A stretch of 64,000 nt of DNA from the NCBI RefSeq assembly GCF_006494815.1, contig NZ_CP041091.1, positions 2,804,501-2,868,500 on the forward strand, read 5' to 3'. Source of the stretch: Nocardioides sambongensis (lineage in GTDB: Bacteria; Actinomycetota; Actinomycetes; Propionibacteriales; Nocardioidaceae). Below the pieces are notes generated by a model, which saw only the letters and a program-made list of their open reading frames with translations, was not told the origin of the DNA and made no database searches. Position numbers and translations under genes: made by a program. Below, in pieces: positions 7,787 through 15,793 of the stretch (positions within the stretch are counted from its first letter, which is position 1; each line of letters begins with the position of its first letter).

Positions 7787-9525
7787 TCAGCGCACGCGTA
7801 CCCGGGTGGTGCGGACGACGCCAGCGGTGTAGTCCGTGCCGCGGTAGGTGGCGGTGATCCAGTGCTTGCCCTTGGCCAGCTTCTTGGCCAGGACGACCTT
7901 CACCCTGCCGTTGTCGCCGATCACACCGCGTCCGGCGCGCTTGCCGTCCACGGCGACCTGGACGCGCCCGCCCGAGGTGCTGCCGGTCGAGGTCACGTGC
8001 AGTCGCACCCGGACGACCTTCTTGCTGGTGAGCTTCTGGGGCCCGACGACCATGCTCGCCTTGGTGCGGGCGGGGACCACGTCGATGGCGATCTCGCCGG
8101 TGGCGATGTCGCGACCGTCGGTCACCTGGTACTCCACGGTCTGCTGACCGGCGAAGTCGGGGGGCGCCTGGTAGCGGAACGTGGCGCCGGTGAGCTCACG
8201 GCCGTCGACGCTGTAGGTCAGCGTGTCGCCGTCAGCATCGGTGGCCTGGAGGCGCACGCGGCCGGACGCGCCGGACGCGACAGTCAGCTCGGCGTCCGCG
8301 GACTGGGGCGCGCGATTGCTGCCGGTGAAGGTGTAGGTGGTGCTGCCGACGGTGATCGCCTCGATCACGCCGTCACCCTTGACCCCGGAACCCAGGGACC
8401 ACCCGGCGCTGATCACCGTCGCGCCCGGGAGCGCGGCGCGCCACTCGGCCAAGGTGCCGTTGAACGCCGATCCGTAGCCGCCCTTGTCGGAGGGGGCCAT
8501 CGCCTTGACGGCGTCGGTGGAGCTGCCGGTCAGCCACCAGTTGGTGAGCCCGAAGTTCTCCTGGTAGAGCCTGGTGCCGTCGGCGTAGGTGCGCTCACCG
8601 ACGAGAAGACCATCCGGTTCGCCGTCGCCGTCGACGTCGATCACCAGCTGCAGACCGGGCATCAGCCGGTTGTCGGTGCCGTTGGCCCGCCACTGCATGC
8701 TCGGCTCGCCGACCCGGGCCAGATCCTCACCGACGGTGAAGTATCCGGTGGCCTTGTCGGTGGAGGTGGATCCCTCGGTCCAGACCCGGACGCCCGAGGT
8801 CTGACGGAAGTCGTTGTGTCCCGTCGCGCGGGTGTCGGTGTGGACGACCTCGTTCGGGTACAGGGTGGTCGTCCTCCCCTCGCTCCTCGAGAAGAGGTAG
8901 TCGGTCGCACCGACGGTGAGCGAGTAGATGACGCCGTCACCCTTCACACCGGAGCCCAGCGACCAGCCGGCCTGGAGCACCTGAGCATCCGGGTAGGCCG
9001 CACGCCATTCGTCGAGGGTGCCGTTGAACTGACTGCCGCCGCCACCGGTGGTCGGCGGGGTGTTCGGCGCCGCGAAGACGGCCTGGTCGTCGATGCTGCC
9101 GACCCACCAGTTGCCGCCGTAGACGGCCTCGCCGACCAGCACGCCGTCGATGTCACCGTCCCCATCGAAGTCGGTGGCCAGCTGGAGCCCGGGCTGCGCG
9201 CTCTGGCTGCTGCTCCACTCCATCGCGGGCTCGCCGACAGCCGCCAGCGGAAGGTGCACGTCGAAGTAGCCCGCGGCCTTGTCGGTGCTGGTGGAGCCCT
9301 CGGTCCAGACCCGGACCCCGTCAGCGCGGAAGTCGTTGTGTCCGGTGGCGCGGGTCGCGCTGGTCGTGACGTCGACCGGCGTCAACACGACCTGCTCGGG
9401 GCGGTCGCACGCGGCTCAGGGGCGGCGGTGGCGGCGGCCGTGCCGAGGACGGTCAGCCCGGTGGCGGCCACGGCGCTCGCGGCGAGCACACGCGCCGTAC
9501 GGCGCGGTGAAGTGGATGCAGACAT
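7787..9525 (-). CDS. Secreted protein with a duplicated module and Ig-like domains, apparent frameshift
   Basis: Starts at ATG 9525 (AGAGG seven bases upstream) with a Sec signal peptide (Arg-rich start, Ala-rich core ending near ATAAP, residue 36). The frame then breaks at a GGGG run (9398-9401, plus strand); one extra base gives 579 residues. Two copies of a module of about 165 residues follow, each with GHNDFR, GVRVWTEGSTSTDK, a DxDGDGxxDG calcium-type loop, FNGTL(D/A)EWRAA and AGWSLGSGVKGDGVI. After them come a cadherin/Ig-like domain (APQSADAELTV to TGEIAIDV) and a C-terminal bacterial Ig-like domain rich in Lys/Arg. It is divergent from the FG-GAP kinase. Function unknown; probably cell-surface. 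Confidence 0.75.
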
Positions 9526-9827
9526 GAAGGAACCTCTGTGATGCGAGTGGTACAGAACAGTGGGCGACACCGAGAGCTCGGGTCGCGCCGGATGGCGACA
9601 TCAGAGAAACATGCGCCCCCGACAGAACGGCACACGACGCCGCCACCGGAGCCGAAAACCGTCCGGTCGACGGCCGCGTCCCGACCCGAAATGACTAGTC
9701 ACCGGCGTCGACAGGTTTCCGGCCCGCCCCGGCCGGGTGACTCAGCCCTCGTGCCCGGCGAGGTTTGGACGTGCTGCAATACGCCAGAATCCCCACAACG
9801 CACTTCGATCTCGACAGGGAGTCCTCC
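9526..9827. other. Divergent intergenic region, 302 bp
   Basis: Separates the secreted protein from the kinase. It holds a perfect 10-bp palindrome TGACTAGTCA at 9692-9701, unusually AT-rich for this genome, which could be an operator. AGGGAG at 9816-9821 is the likely ribosome binding site of the kinase. No convincing coding frame or RNA gene is seen. Confidence 0.4.
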
Positions 9828-11963
9828 ATGTTCGTGCCGCGCGTCGGCGAGGAATTCGGCCGCTACCGTCTCGATCGCCTGATCGGCCAGGGCGGGATGG
9901 GGATGGTCTTCGCCGCCACCGACCTCCGACTGCACCGCACGGTCGCGCTCAAGGTCATCACCGGCGCACTGGCCGCCTCCGACGAGTTCCGGGACCGGTT
10001 CCAGCACGAGGCGGAGGCGCTCGCCCAGCTCGACTCGCCCTACGTGGTCACCATCCACGACCACGACGAGATCGACGGCACTCCCTACATCGTGATGCAG
10101 TACGTCGACGGCACCGACCTCTCGACCCGCCTCCGGGCGAGCGGTGCGCTGCCTGCGCGGACCGCGCTGCAGATCGCCGCGCAGTTGGCCCGGGGGCTGA
10201 GCGACGCGCACCGGCGCGGCGTACTGCACCGGGACGTGAAGCCGGCCAACGTGCTGCTGCGCGGCCTGGACCAGGACGACCCGCACGCCTACCTCTGCGA
10301 CTTCGGGATCGCAAGGTCCGAGGGCATCGACGGCCCCGCCCCGACCGCCACCGGGATGGTGGCCGGCACCGGGAGCTATCTGGCCCCCGAGCGGGCGGAC
10401 GGTCACCCGGCCACCCCCGCCAGCGACCTCTACGCCCTGGGCTGCGTGCTCTGGGTGGCACTCACCGGATCGGAGCCCTACAGCGGCACCGAGGTGCAGA
10501 TCGCCCTGGCCCACCAGCGTGCGCCGGTCCCGCAGCTGACCGGGACCACCCCGCTGATCGGGCGGCTCAACGCCCTCTTCGCCGGGCTGCTCGCCAAGGA
10601 CCCGGCCGACCGACCGGACTCGGCCACCGTGCGCACCGAGCTGGAGGCGCTCGCCGCCGAGGCGCCGACCACGCCGCTCACGCTGGCGCTGCCTCCGCAG
10701 GGCACCGCGCTGCGCGGACTCGCCGCTCCCCCGCCCCCGCCGCCGCCCGCCGGTGCCCCGGTGGGCGGTGCTCCGGCGGCTGGTGCTCCGGCGGCATCGG
10801 GCTCCACGCGCAAGCGGTCGCGGTGGCCGATCCTGGTCGGCGTCGTGGCGGTGCTCGCCCTGGTCGCCGGTGGCCTGGTCCTCGCGCTGACCCGCGGCTC
10901 GGACGACGCGGACGCGACCGCCGAGGACGAGGACAGCCCGGCCGAGTCGGTGGCCGGCGACACCAACGGCGACGGCTACGGCGACCTGCAGATCCACCAG
11001 GGCCGGCTTGACGCCACGGCGCCGCTGTCGGTGTGGACCCTGCCCTCCACCGGGATGCAGTTCGGCAGCGCCGACCGGGTCGGCGCGCTGGAGGGCGTGC
11101 CGCACCTCGGCGACCTGGACGGCGACGGCGTCGACGAGCGGGTGTGGATCGACGCGAACACCGACGACACCGAGCTGGCCATCGCGATCCAGACCATGGA
11201 CGGCGACCAGAGCTCCACCAGCCTCGAGGTCGACCCGGAGTTCGAGTTCAGCGGCTACGCGAACCACCTGGCCGACGTGGACGGCGACGGCGACGACGAC
11301 CTGGTGATGATCGGCACCCCCTACGGCTCCCCGGACGTGATCTTCGTGGCCCTCGCCGACGACGGGGAGCTGGGCGAGCCGACCCAGTGGTACCAGGGTG
11401 GCGACTCCGGCGGCTTCACCTGGTCCGGCGACGTCGACGGGGACGGAGCCGACGAGGTCATCGTCTACTTCCAGCCCGAGGACCAGGACAAGAACGAGAC
11501 CCTGACCGTCCTCGACGCCGAGGACGCGAAGTTCGTCGCCGCCACCCCCCGGGAGCTGCGCGACGCGGCGGTCAACCCGTATGTCACCAGCTGGCTGATC
11601 GGCGACGTCGACGGCGACGGCACCGACGAGCTCGTGGTGGAGTCGGGCGTGCGGCGCGGGCTGTGGGTCTACCGGTTCACCGACGGGCAGATCGGCGCCC
11701 GGGAGGAGTGGGCCCGCACCAACCGGTCCCGCGAGGAGGCCCGCGACCAGATCTACAACAGCGGGATCATCGGCTACGCGCTCTCCGACGTCGACGGCGA
11801 CGGGGACGAGGACCTGATCCAGGTCTACGAGGCCACGAAGCAGGAGACCGCCCTCGGCGTGACGGTCCGCATCTCCGACGGCGAGTCCTTCGCCGACGAG
11901 GTCGACTGGGGTTCGCTGGAGTGCGGCGAGGAGTGCGACGACATCTACTCCCCGCTGTACTGA
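9828..11963 (+). CDS. Membrane Ser/Thr protein kinase with extracellular FG-GAP repeats
   Basis: Eukaryotic-type (Hanks) kinase of 711 residues. The glycine loop IGQGGMGMVF is at 19-28, the ATP Lys is in VALKVI near 42, the catalytic loop HRDVKPAN near 135, DFG near 161 and the APE equivalent LAPE near 186. A Pro-rich linker (300-330) leads to one TM helix (about 332-354). The outside part has at least five FG-GAP/VCBS-type repeats with calcium loops such as DTNGDGYGD, DLDGDGVDE, DVDGDGDDD and DVDGDGTDE. This is not the PASTA domain of PknB. The ATG at 9828 is chosen for its upstream AGGGAG. It is followed by tandem repeats. Confidence 0.93.
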   Translation: MFVPRVGEEFGRYRLDRLIGQGGMGMVFAATDLRLHRTVALKVITGALAASDEFRDRFQHEAEALAQLDSPYVVTIHDHDEIDGTPYIVMQYVDGTDLSTRLRASGALPARTALQIAAQLARGLSDAHRRGVLHRDVKPANVLLRGLDQDDPHAYLCDFGIARSEGIDGPAPTATGMVAGTGSYLAPERADGHPATPASDLYALGCVLWVALTGSEPYSGTEVQIALAHQRAPVPQLTGTTPLIGRLNALFAGLLAKDPADRPDSATVRTELEALAAEAPTTPLTLALPPQGTALRGLAAPPPPPPPAGAPVGGAPAAGAPAASGSTRKRSRWPILVGVVAVLALVAGGLVLALTRGSDDADATAEDEDSPAESVAGDTNGDGYGDLQIHQGRLDATAPLSVWTLPSTGMQFGSADRVGALEGVPHLGDLDGDGVDERVWIDANTDDTELAIAIQTMDGDQSSTSLEVDPEFEFSGYANHLADVDGDGDDDLVMIGTPYGSPDVIFVALADDGELGEPTQWYQGGDSGGFTWSGDVDGDGADEVIVYFQPEDQDKNETLTVLDAEDAKFVAATPRELRDAAVNPYVTSWLIGDVDGDGTDELVVESGVRRGLWVYRFTDGQIGAREEWARTNRSREEARDQIYNSGIIGYALSDVDGDGDEDLIQVYEATKQETALGVTVRISDGESFADEVDWGSLECGEECDDIYSPLY

Positions 11964-11987
11964 CGCACACCCAGCGCCCCCGGCAGA

Positions 11988-12163
11988 CCCGTCGAGTTGG
12001 GGGTTCGGGCCCATCGACTTGGGGGTTCGGGCCCGTCGAGTTGGGGGTTCGGGCCCGTCGAGTTGGGGGTTCGGACCCGTCGAGTTGGGGGTTCGGACCC
12101 GTCGAGTTGGGGGTTCGGACCCGTCGAGTTGGGGGTTCGGACCGGTCGAGTTGGGGGTTCAGA
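11988..12163 (+). repeat. Tandem array, eight copies of a 22-bp unit with GTCGAG core
   Basis: Eight uninterrupted 22-bp units. Each reads CCCGTCGAGTTGGGGG then TTCGG(A/G); copies 2 and 8 carry a few changes. The junction between units (GGGTTCGGACCC) can form a 4-bp stem with a 4-nt loop, and the G variants keep it as a wobble pair. The array starts 25 bp after the kinase stop codon. Confidence 0.95.
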
Positions 12164-12176
12164 CATCAGGCCTGGG

Positions 12177-12264
12177 CTTGCGACCTCTCGGCCCCGACCT
12201 TGCGACCTCTCGGCCGTGGGCTTGCGACCTCTCGGCCGTGGGCTTGTGACCTCTCGGCGGGGGT
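12177..12264 (+). repeat. Tandem array, four copies of a 22-bp unit with GACCTCTCGG core
   Basis: Four 22-bp units built on CTTGCGACCTCTCGGC followed by a variable tail. GACCTCTCGG starts at 12182, 12204, 12226 and 12248, exactly 22 apart. The array ends 12 bp before the purA stop. The same core in the same period recurs at 33642-33751. Confidence 0.93.
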
Positions 12265-12276
12265 GGGTGGGGCAGG

Positions 12277-13560
12277 TCAGCGCAGCGGGTGTCGGACCAC
12301 GGCCTGCTCGCGCTCGGGACCGACGCCGACGACCGAGATCCGGGCGCCGGAGCGCTCCTCGGCGAACGTGACGTAGTCCTGGGCGTTCTTCGGCAGGTCG
12401 GCGAAGTCCCGGCAGCCGCTGATGTCCTCGGACCAGCCCGGCAGGTACTCGAAGACCGGCGTCGCGTGGTGGAAGTCGGACTGGTTCACCGGCATCTCGT
12501 CGTGGCGCACACCGTCGACGTCGTAGGCGACGCAGACCGGGAGCTGCTCCAGACCGGTCAGCGTGTCCAGCTTGGTCAGCACGAAGTCGGTGACCCCGTT
12601 CACGCGCGCGGCGTAGCGGGTGATCACGGTGTCGAACCAGCCGCAGCGGCGGGGCCGGCCCGTCGTCGTACCGAACTCGTGGCCGGCGTTGCGCAGGAAC
12701 TCGCCGTTCTCGTCGTGCAGCTCGGTCGGGAACGGCCCCTCGCCGACACGGGTGGTGTAGGCCTTGGCGATCGCGATGACCTGGTCGATCCGGGTCGGCG
12801 GGATGCCGGAGCCGGTGCAGGCACCGCCGGAGGTCGCGCTGGACGACGTCACGAACGGGTAGGTGCCGTGGTCGACATCGAGCAGCGTGGCCTGGCCGGC
12901 CTCGAGCAGCACGGTCTCGCCGCGGTCCAGCGCCTCGCCGAGCAGCAGCGTGGTGTCGCAGACGTACGGCGCCAGCCGGTCGGCGTGCGCGAGCAGCTCC
13001 TCCACGGTCTGCTGCACGTCGGGCGCGCGACGGTTGTAGACCTTGGTGAGCACCTGCCCCTTGAGCTCGAGCGCCCCTTCGACCTTGGCGGTCAGGATCT
13101 TCTCGTCGAAGAGGTCCTGGACCCGGATGCCGATCCGGTTCATCTTGTCGGCGTAGGTGGGGCCGATGCCGCGACCCGTGGTGCCGATCCGGCGGCTGCC
13201 GAGGAACCGCTCGGTCACCTTGTCCAGGGTGCGGTTGTAGTCGGCGATGACGTGCGCGTTGGCGCTGAGCCGGAGCCGCGAGGTGTCGATGCCGCGTGCC
13301 TCGAGGCCGTCGATCTCGTGGAAGAGCACGTCGATGTCGACGACGACGCCGTTGCCGATCACCGGGGTGGTGCCCGGGGTGAGGATGCCGCTGGGCAGCA
13401 GGTGGAGGGCGTACTTCTCCTCGCCGATGACCACCGTGTGGCCGGCGTTGTTGCCGCCGTTGAACTTCACCACGTAGTCGACCTGGCTGCCGAGGTGGTC
13501 GGTGGCCTTGCCCTTGCCCTCGTCGCCCCACTGGGCTCCGACGATCACGATCGCGGGCAT
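12277..13560 (-). CDS. purA: Adenylosuccinate synthetase
   Basis: Joins IMP and aspartate with GTP, the first committed step to AMP; its product is the substrate of PurB encoded at 4237-5685. 427 residues, full length. The GTP-binding motif QWGDEGKGK is at 10-18, NNAGHTV near 38-44 and the signature GIGPTYADK near 132. The ATG at 13560 has AAGGAG eight bases upstream, so unlike many genes here it is leadered; a hairpin with a U-rich tail lies in the leader region. Confidence 0.97.
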   Translation of the reverse strand: MPAIVIVGAQWGDEGKGKATDHLGSQVDYVVKFNGGNNAGHTVVIGEEKYALHLLPSGILTPGTTPVIGNGVVVDIDVLFHEIDGLEARGIDTSRLRLSANAHVIADYNRTLDKVTERFLGSRRIGTTGRGIGPTYADKMNRIGIRVQDLFDEKILTAKVEGALELKGQVLTKVYNRRAPDVQQTVEELLAHADRLAPYVCDTTLLLGEALDRGETVLLEAGQATLLDVDHGTYPFVTSSSATSGGACTGSGIPPTRIDQVIAIAKAYTTRVGEGPFPTELHDENGEFLRNAGHEFGTTTGRPRRCGWFDTVITRYAARVNGVTDFVLTKLDTLTGLEQLPVCVAYDVDGVRHDEMPVNQSDFHHATPVFEYLPGWSEDISGCRDFADLPKNAQDYVTFAEERSGARISVVGVGPEREQAVVRHPLR

Positions 13561-13668
13561 GTGCTTGCTCCTTCGCTCGGGACGGAGTCCCTCCGGGCCG
13601 CGTGACCCGGCTGCTCAACGCACCACTGTTGGGTTCGGTTGTTCGGTTGCGTGTCCTGACAAGCAAAC

Positions 13669-13689
13669 AGCCCCGGCAAGACCGGGGCT
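13669..13689 (-). other. Hairpin with U-rich tail upstream of purA
   Basis: Perfect 8-bp stem AGCCCCGG/CCGGGGCT with a 5-nt loop. On the purA strand it is followed by GTTTGCTTGT, as in an intrinsic terminator. No minus-strand gene ends just upstream of it, so it may be an attenuator in the purA leader or the end of a short RNA. TAGCGT, a possible -10, lies about 25 bases upstream on the same strand. Confidence 0.4.
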
Positions 13690-13791
13690 CTTGCGGCCAC
13701 ACGCTACCAAAACCCCTCCCGTCGCCGCGCCTCCTCGACCAGGACCCCCGCTGCACCCTGGACGTGACGGGGTCGGTCCGCCATCCTCTTC

Positions 13792-13805
13792 TAGAACACG
13801 TTCCA
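13792..13805. promoter_or_regulatory. KstR-like operator (TnnAACnnGTTnnA)
   Basis: TAGAACACGTTCCA fits the published KstR consensus TnnAACnnGTTnnA at every fixed position. It lies 17 bp before the ATG of the ketosteroid-isomerase-like gene. KstR represses sterol catabolism genes in mycobacteria and rhodococci; no kstR gene is in the window. Confidence 0.55.
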
Positions 13806-13822
13806 GTTCTTGAGGAGAATCG

Positions 13823-14203
13823 ATGACCGCCAGCAGGGACGCCATCCTCGGCACCATCCAGCGCTACGTCGACCTGGTCGCCTCCGGCACCTCGGCCGAC
13901 GTCGTCGCGCTCTACGCCGACGGGGCGACCGTCGAGGATCCGGTCGGCAGCGAGGTGCGCACCACCCGCGAGGCGATCGCGGAGTTCTACGGCGCCCTGG
14001 ACGGCCTGGAGCAGGAGGGTCGGCTGCTCCACGTCCGGGTGGCCGGCAACGAGGCGGCGTTCGCGTTCGAGCTGGTGACCAAGGCCGGGGATGCGACGTA
14101 CACGCTGGCGCCGATCGACGTGATGACCTTCGACGACGACGCGCGGATCACCAGCATGCGTGCCTTCTGGGCCGGCGAGGACATGGTCGTCGCCGGGGGC
14201 TGA
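13823..14203 (+). CDS. NTF2/SnoaL-like protein, probable steroid delta-isomerase
   Basis: 126 residues of the ketosteroid isomerase fold. The N-terminal pattern RYVDLVASGTSADVVALYADGATVEDP is that of the actinobacterial nuclear transport factor 2 / steroid delta-isomerase group, with the Asp of VEDPVG at a conserved acidic position. The ATG has GAGGAG seven bases upstream. The KstR-like box directly upstream supports a role in steroid metabolism, where such enzymes move the C5 double bond. The SnoaL-like fold is also used for many other reactions, so the exact activity is an inference. Confidence 0.75.
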   Translation: MTASRDAILGTIQRYVDLVASGTSADVVALYADGATVEDPVGSEVRTTREAIAEFYGALDGLEQEGRLLHVRVAGNEAAFAFELVTKAGDATYTLAPIDVMTFDDDARITSMRAFWAGEDMVVAGG

Positions 14204-14212
14204 CCCTCCGGC

Positions 14213-15643
14213 TCAGCGCAGCTGGTGGGCGATCTCGGCCACCACGGCGCGGGCCAGGTCGGCGGAGGTGTCGGTGGGGTGCTCGGGGACCACCACGTGG
14301 ACGTCGCCGGCGGCCAGCAGGTCGAGGGCACCGACCCGTTGGGCGCGGGCCATGTCGGCGGCGCGGCCGACGTCGCCGTACACGATCACGCTGGCGCCCT
14401 CCGGCGGCAGCGGGGAGAGCCAGCCGCGGCTGGTCGCCATCACGGTCCGGGCGGGGAGCATCGCCAGGGCGCCGCCCCCGCAGCCCTGGCCGAGGATGAC
14501 CGAGACGGTGGGCACCGTCATCGTCACCAGGGTGGCGATGCAGCGGGCGATCTCACCGGCGATCGCGCCCTCCTCCGCCTCCGCGGACAGCTCCGCCCCA
14601 GGGGTGTCGACGACGGTGACCAGCGGCAGTCCGAGCTCCTCGGCCAACCGCATCGCCCGTCGCGCCTCGCGCAGCGCCCCTGGTCCCATCGGCGTCGACG
14701 CGCCCTGCCGGCTGCGGTCCTGGCCGACCAGCACGCACGGCAGGCCGTCCAGGCGGGTCAGCGCGATCAGCACCGAGTCGTCCCGCTCACCCTCGTCGGT
14801 GCCGCGGAGCCGGATGGTGCCGGGATCGGCACCGTGCTTCACCAGGTCCCGTACGCCGACCCGGTCGGCGCGCCGGGTCCGGTCGATGTCCTCCCAGACG
14901 TCGTGCTCCACGCGGTCGCCGGCCAGCAGCGGCGTACGCCGCTCCAGCGCCGGCGGCACCGCCGGGTCGACGAGCACCGCGAGGGCGGCGTCGACCAGCG
15001 CCGGCAGGTCCTCGGCGGCGACGACGGCGTCGATCACTCCCTTGGCGGCCAGGTTCTCCGCGGTCTGCACCCCTTCGGGGAACGCGCGACCGTGGAGCGC
15101 CTCGAACACCTTCGGCCCCAGGAAGCCGACGAGCGCGCCGGGCTCGGCGACGGTGACGTGGCCCAGTGATCCCCAGCTGGCGTAGACCCCGCCGGTGGTC
15201 GGGTGCCGCAGGTGGACCAGGTAGGGCAGCCCCGCCGCGCGGTGCTCCATCAGCGCCCGGCTGATCTCGATCATCTGCACGAACGCCCGGGTGCCCTCCT
15301 GCATCCGGGTCCCGCCGGAGGCGGTGGAGGCGAGCACCGGCAGGCCCTCCGCGGTCGCCCGGCGCACCGCTGCGGCGATCCGGTGGGCCGCGGCGGTGCC
15401 GATGGACCCGGCGAGGAAGCCGAACTCGTTGACCACGAACGCGACCGGTCGGCCCCGCACCGTCCCGCGGCCGGTGAGCACGGACTCGTCGGTGCCCGCC
15501 CTGGTCGCCGCCGCCCGCAGCTCGGCCCGGTACTCCTCCGGGTGGCCGGAGATGTCGATCGGCTCGTCCCAGGACCGATAGCTCCCCTCGTCGAGGACGA
15601 GGTCCACCAGCTCGCGCGCGGTCCAGCGTCGTGTGCTCCCCAT
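14213..15643 (-). CDS. Acyl-CoA carboxylase carboxyltransferase, fused beta-alpha subunit
   Basis: 476 residues joining an AccD-like half (about 1-230; GTRMQEGTRAFVQM near 112, GGVYASWGSLGHV near 150) to an AccA-like half (from about 260; GQDRSRQGASTPMGPGALREARR, DTPGAELSAEAEE and GQGCGGGALAM). Each half contributes one oxyanion pocket of the biotin carboxyltransferase site. It transfers CO2 from carboxybiotin to an acyl-CoA. The zinc-finger present in E. coli AccD is absent. No biotin carboxylase gene is adjacent. The start at ATG 15643 has TAGGGT six bases upstream. Acyl specificity cannot be read directly. Confidence 0.9.
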   Translation of the reverse strand: MGSTRRWTARELVDLVLDEGSYRSWDEPIDISGHPEEYRAELRAAATRAGTDESVLTGRGTVRGRPVAFVVNEFGFLAGSIGTAAAHRIAAAVRRATAEGLPVLASTASGGTRMQEGTRAFVQMIEISRALMEHRAAGLPYLVHLRHPTTGGVYASWGSLGHVTVAEPGALVGFLGPKVFEALHGRAFPEGVQTAENLAAKGVIDAVVAAEDLPALVDAALAVLVDPAVPPALERRTPLLAGDRVEHDVWEDIDRTRRADRVGVRDLVKHGADPGTIRLRGTDEGERDDSVLIALTRLDGLPCVLVGQDRSRQGASTPMGPGALREARRAMRLAEELGLPLVTVVDTPGAELSAEAEEGAIAGEIARCIATLVTMTVPTVSVILGQGCGGGALAMLPARTVMATSRGWLSPLPPEGASVIVYGDVGRAADMARAQRVGALDLLAAGDVHVVVPEHPTDTSADLARAVVAEIAHQLR

Positions 15644-15649
15644 GGGCCG

Positions 15650-15655
15650 ACCCTA
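15650..15655 (-). promoter_or_regulatory. -10 element of the carboxyltransferase gene, leaderless start
   Basis: TAGGGT on the minus strand, six bases before the ATG. The -35 position falls in the inverted repeat at 15674-15690. Confidence 0.55.
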
Positions 15656-15673
15656 GACGCGCGGAGCACCGGT

Positions 15674-15690
15674 TGTAACTCGGTGTTACA
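15674..15690. promoter_or_regulatory. Inverted repeat operator TGTAAC-N5-GTTACA
   Basis: Perfect 6-bp arms overlapping the expected -35 of the carboxyltransferase promoter, in a 150-bp divergent region. It looks like a repressor site, but the regulator is unknown. Confidence 0.5.
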
Positions 15691-15712
15691 CCACGGACGG
15701 CGGGTCGGGGCG

Positions 15713-15760
15713 ACCGTGCGGCCGACGGTGCGGCCGACGGTGCGATCGACAGTGCGGCCG
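15713..15760. repeat. Tandem array, four copies of a 12-bp unit
   Basis: Four 12-bp units based on ACGGTGCGGCCG with small changes, in the divergent region between the carboxyltransferase and the lipid kinase genes. It ends about 20 bp before the -10 of the lipid kinase gene. Confidence 0.8.
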
Positions 15761-15780
15761 GGGACGCGGCGGGCACGCCC

Positions 15781-15786
15781 TAGAGT
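15781..15786 (+). promoter_or_regulatory. -10 element of the lipid kinase gene, leaderless start
   Basis: TAGAGT lies seven bases before the GTG start at 15794. Confidence 0.55.
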
Positions 15787-15793
15787 TCGGCCT

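Larger units (their letters stand above)
11964..12276. other. Convergent intergenic region filled by tandem repeats, 313 bp
   Basis: Between the kinase stop and the purA stop. Almost all of it is made of two tandem arrays, described separately. Open frames crossing it exist in several frames only because the repeat lacks stops. Confidence 0.8.

Noticed and set aside
11988..12264. CRISPR array
   Set aside because: Units follow each other with no spacers, lack a normal repeat length with unique spacers, and no cas gene is in the window.
11997..12371. Open frames across the 22-bp arrays (repeating GVRARRVGGS-like peptides)
   Set aside because: They exist only because the repeat unit has no stop in several frames; no ribosome site, and they run into purA antisense.
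13615..13857. Small minus-strand gene between purA and the isomerase gene
   Set aside because: Overlaps the KstR-like box and the start of a real gene, and runs through the purA leader hairpin; no ribosome site.
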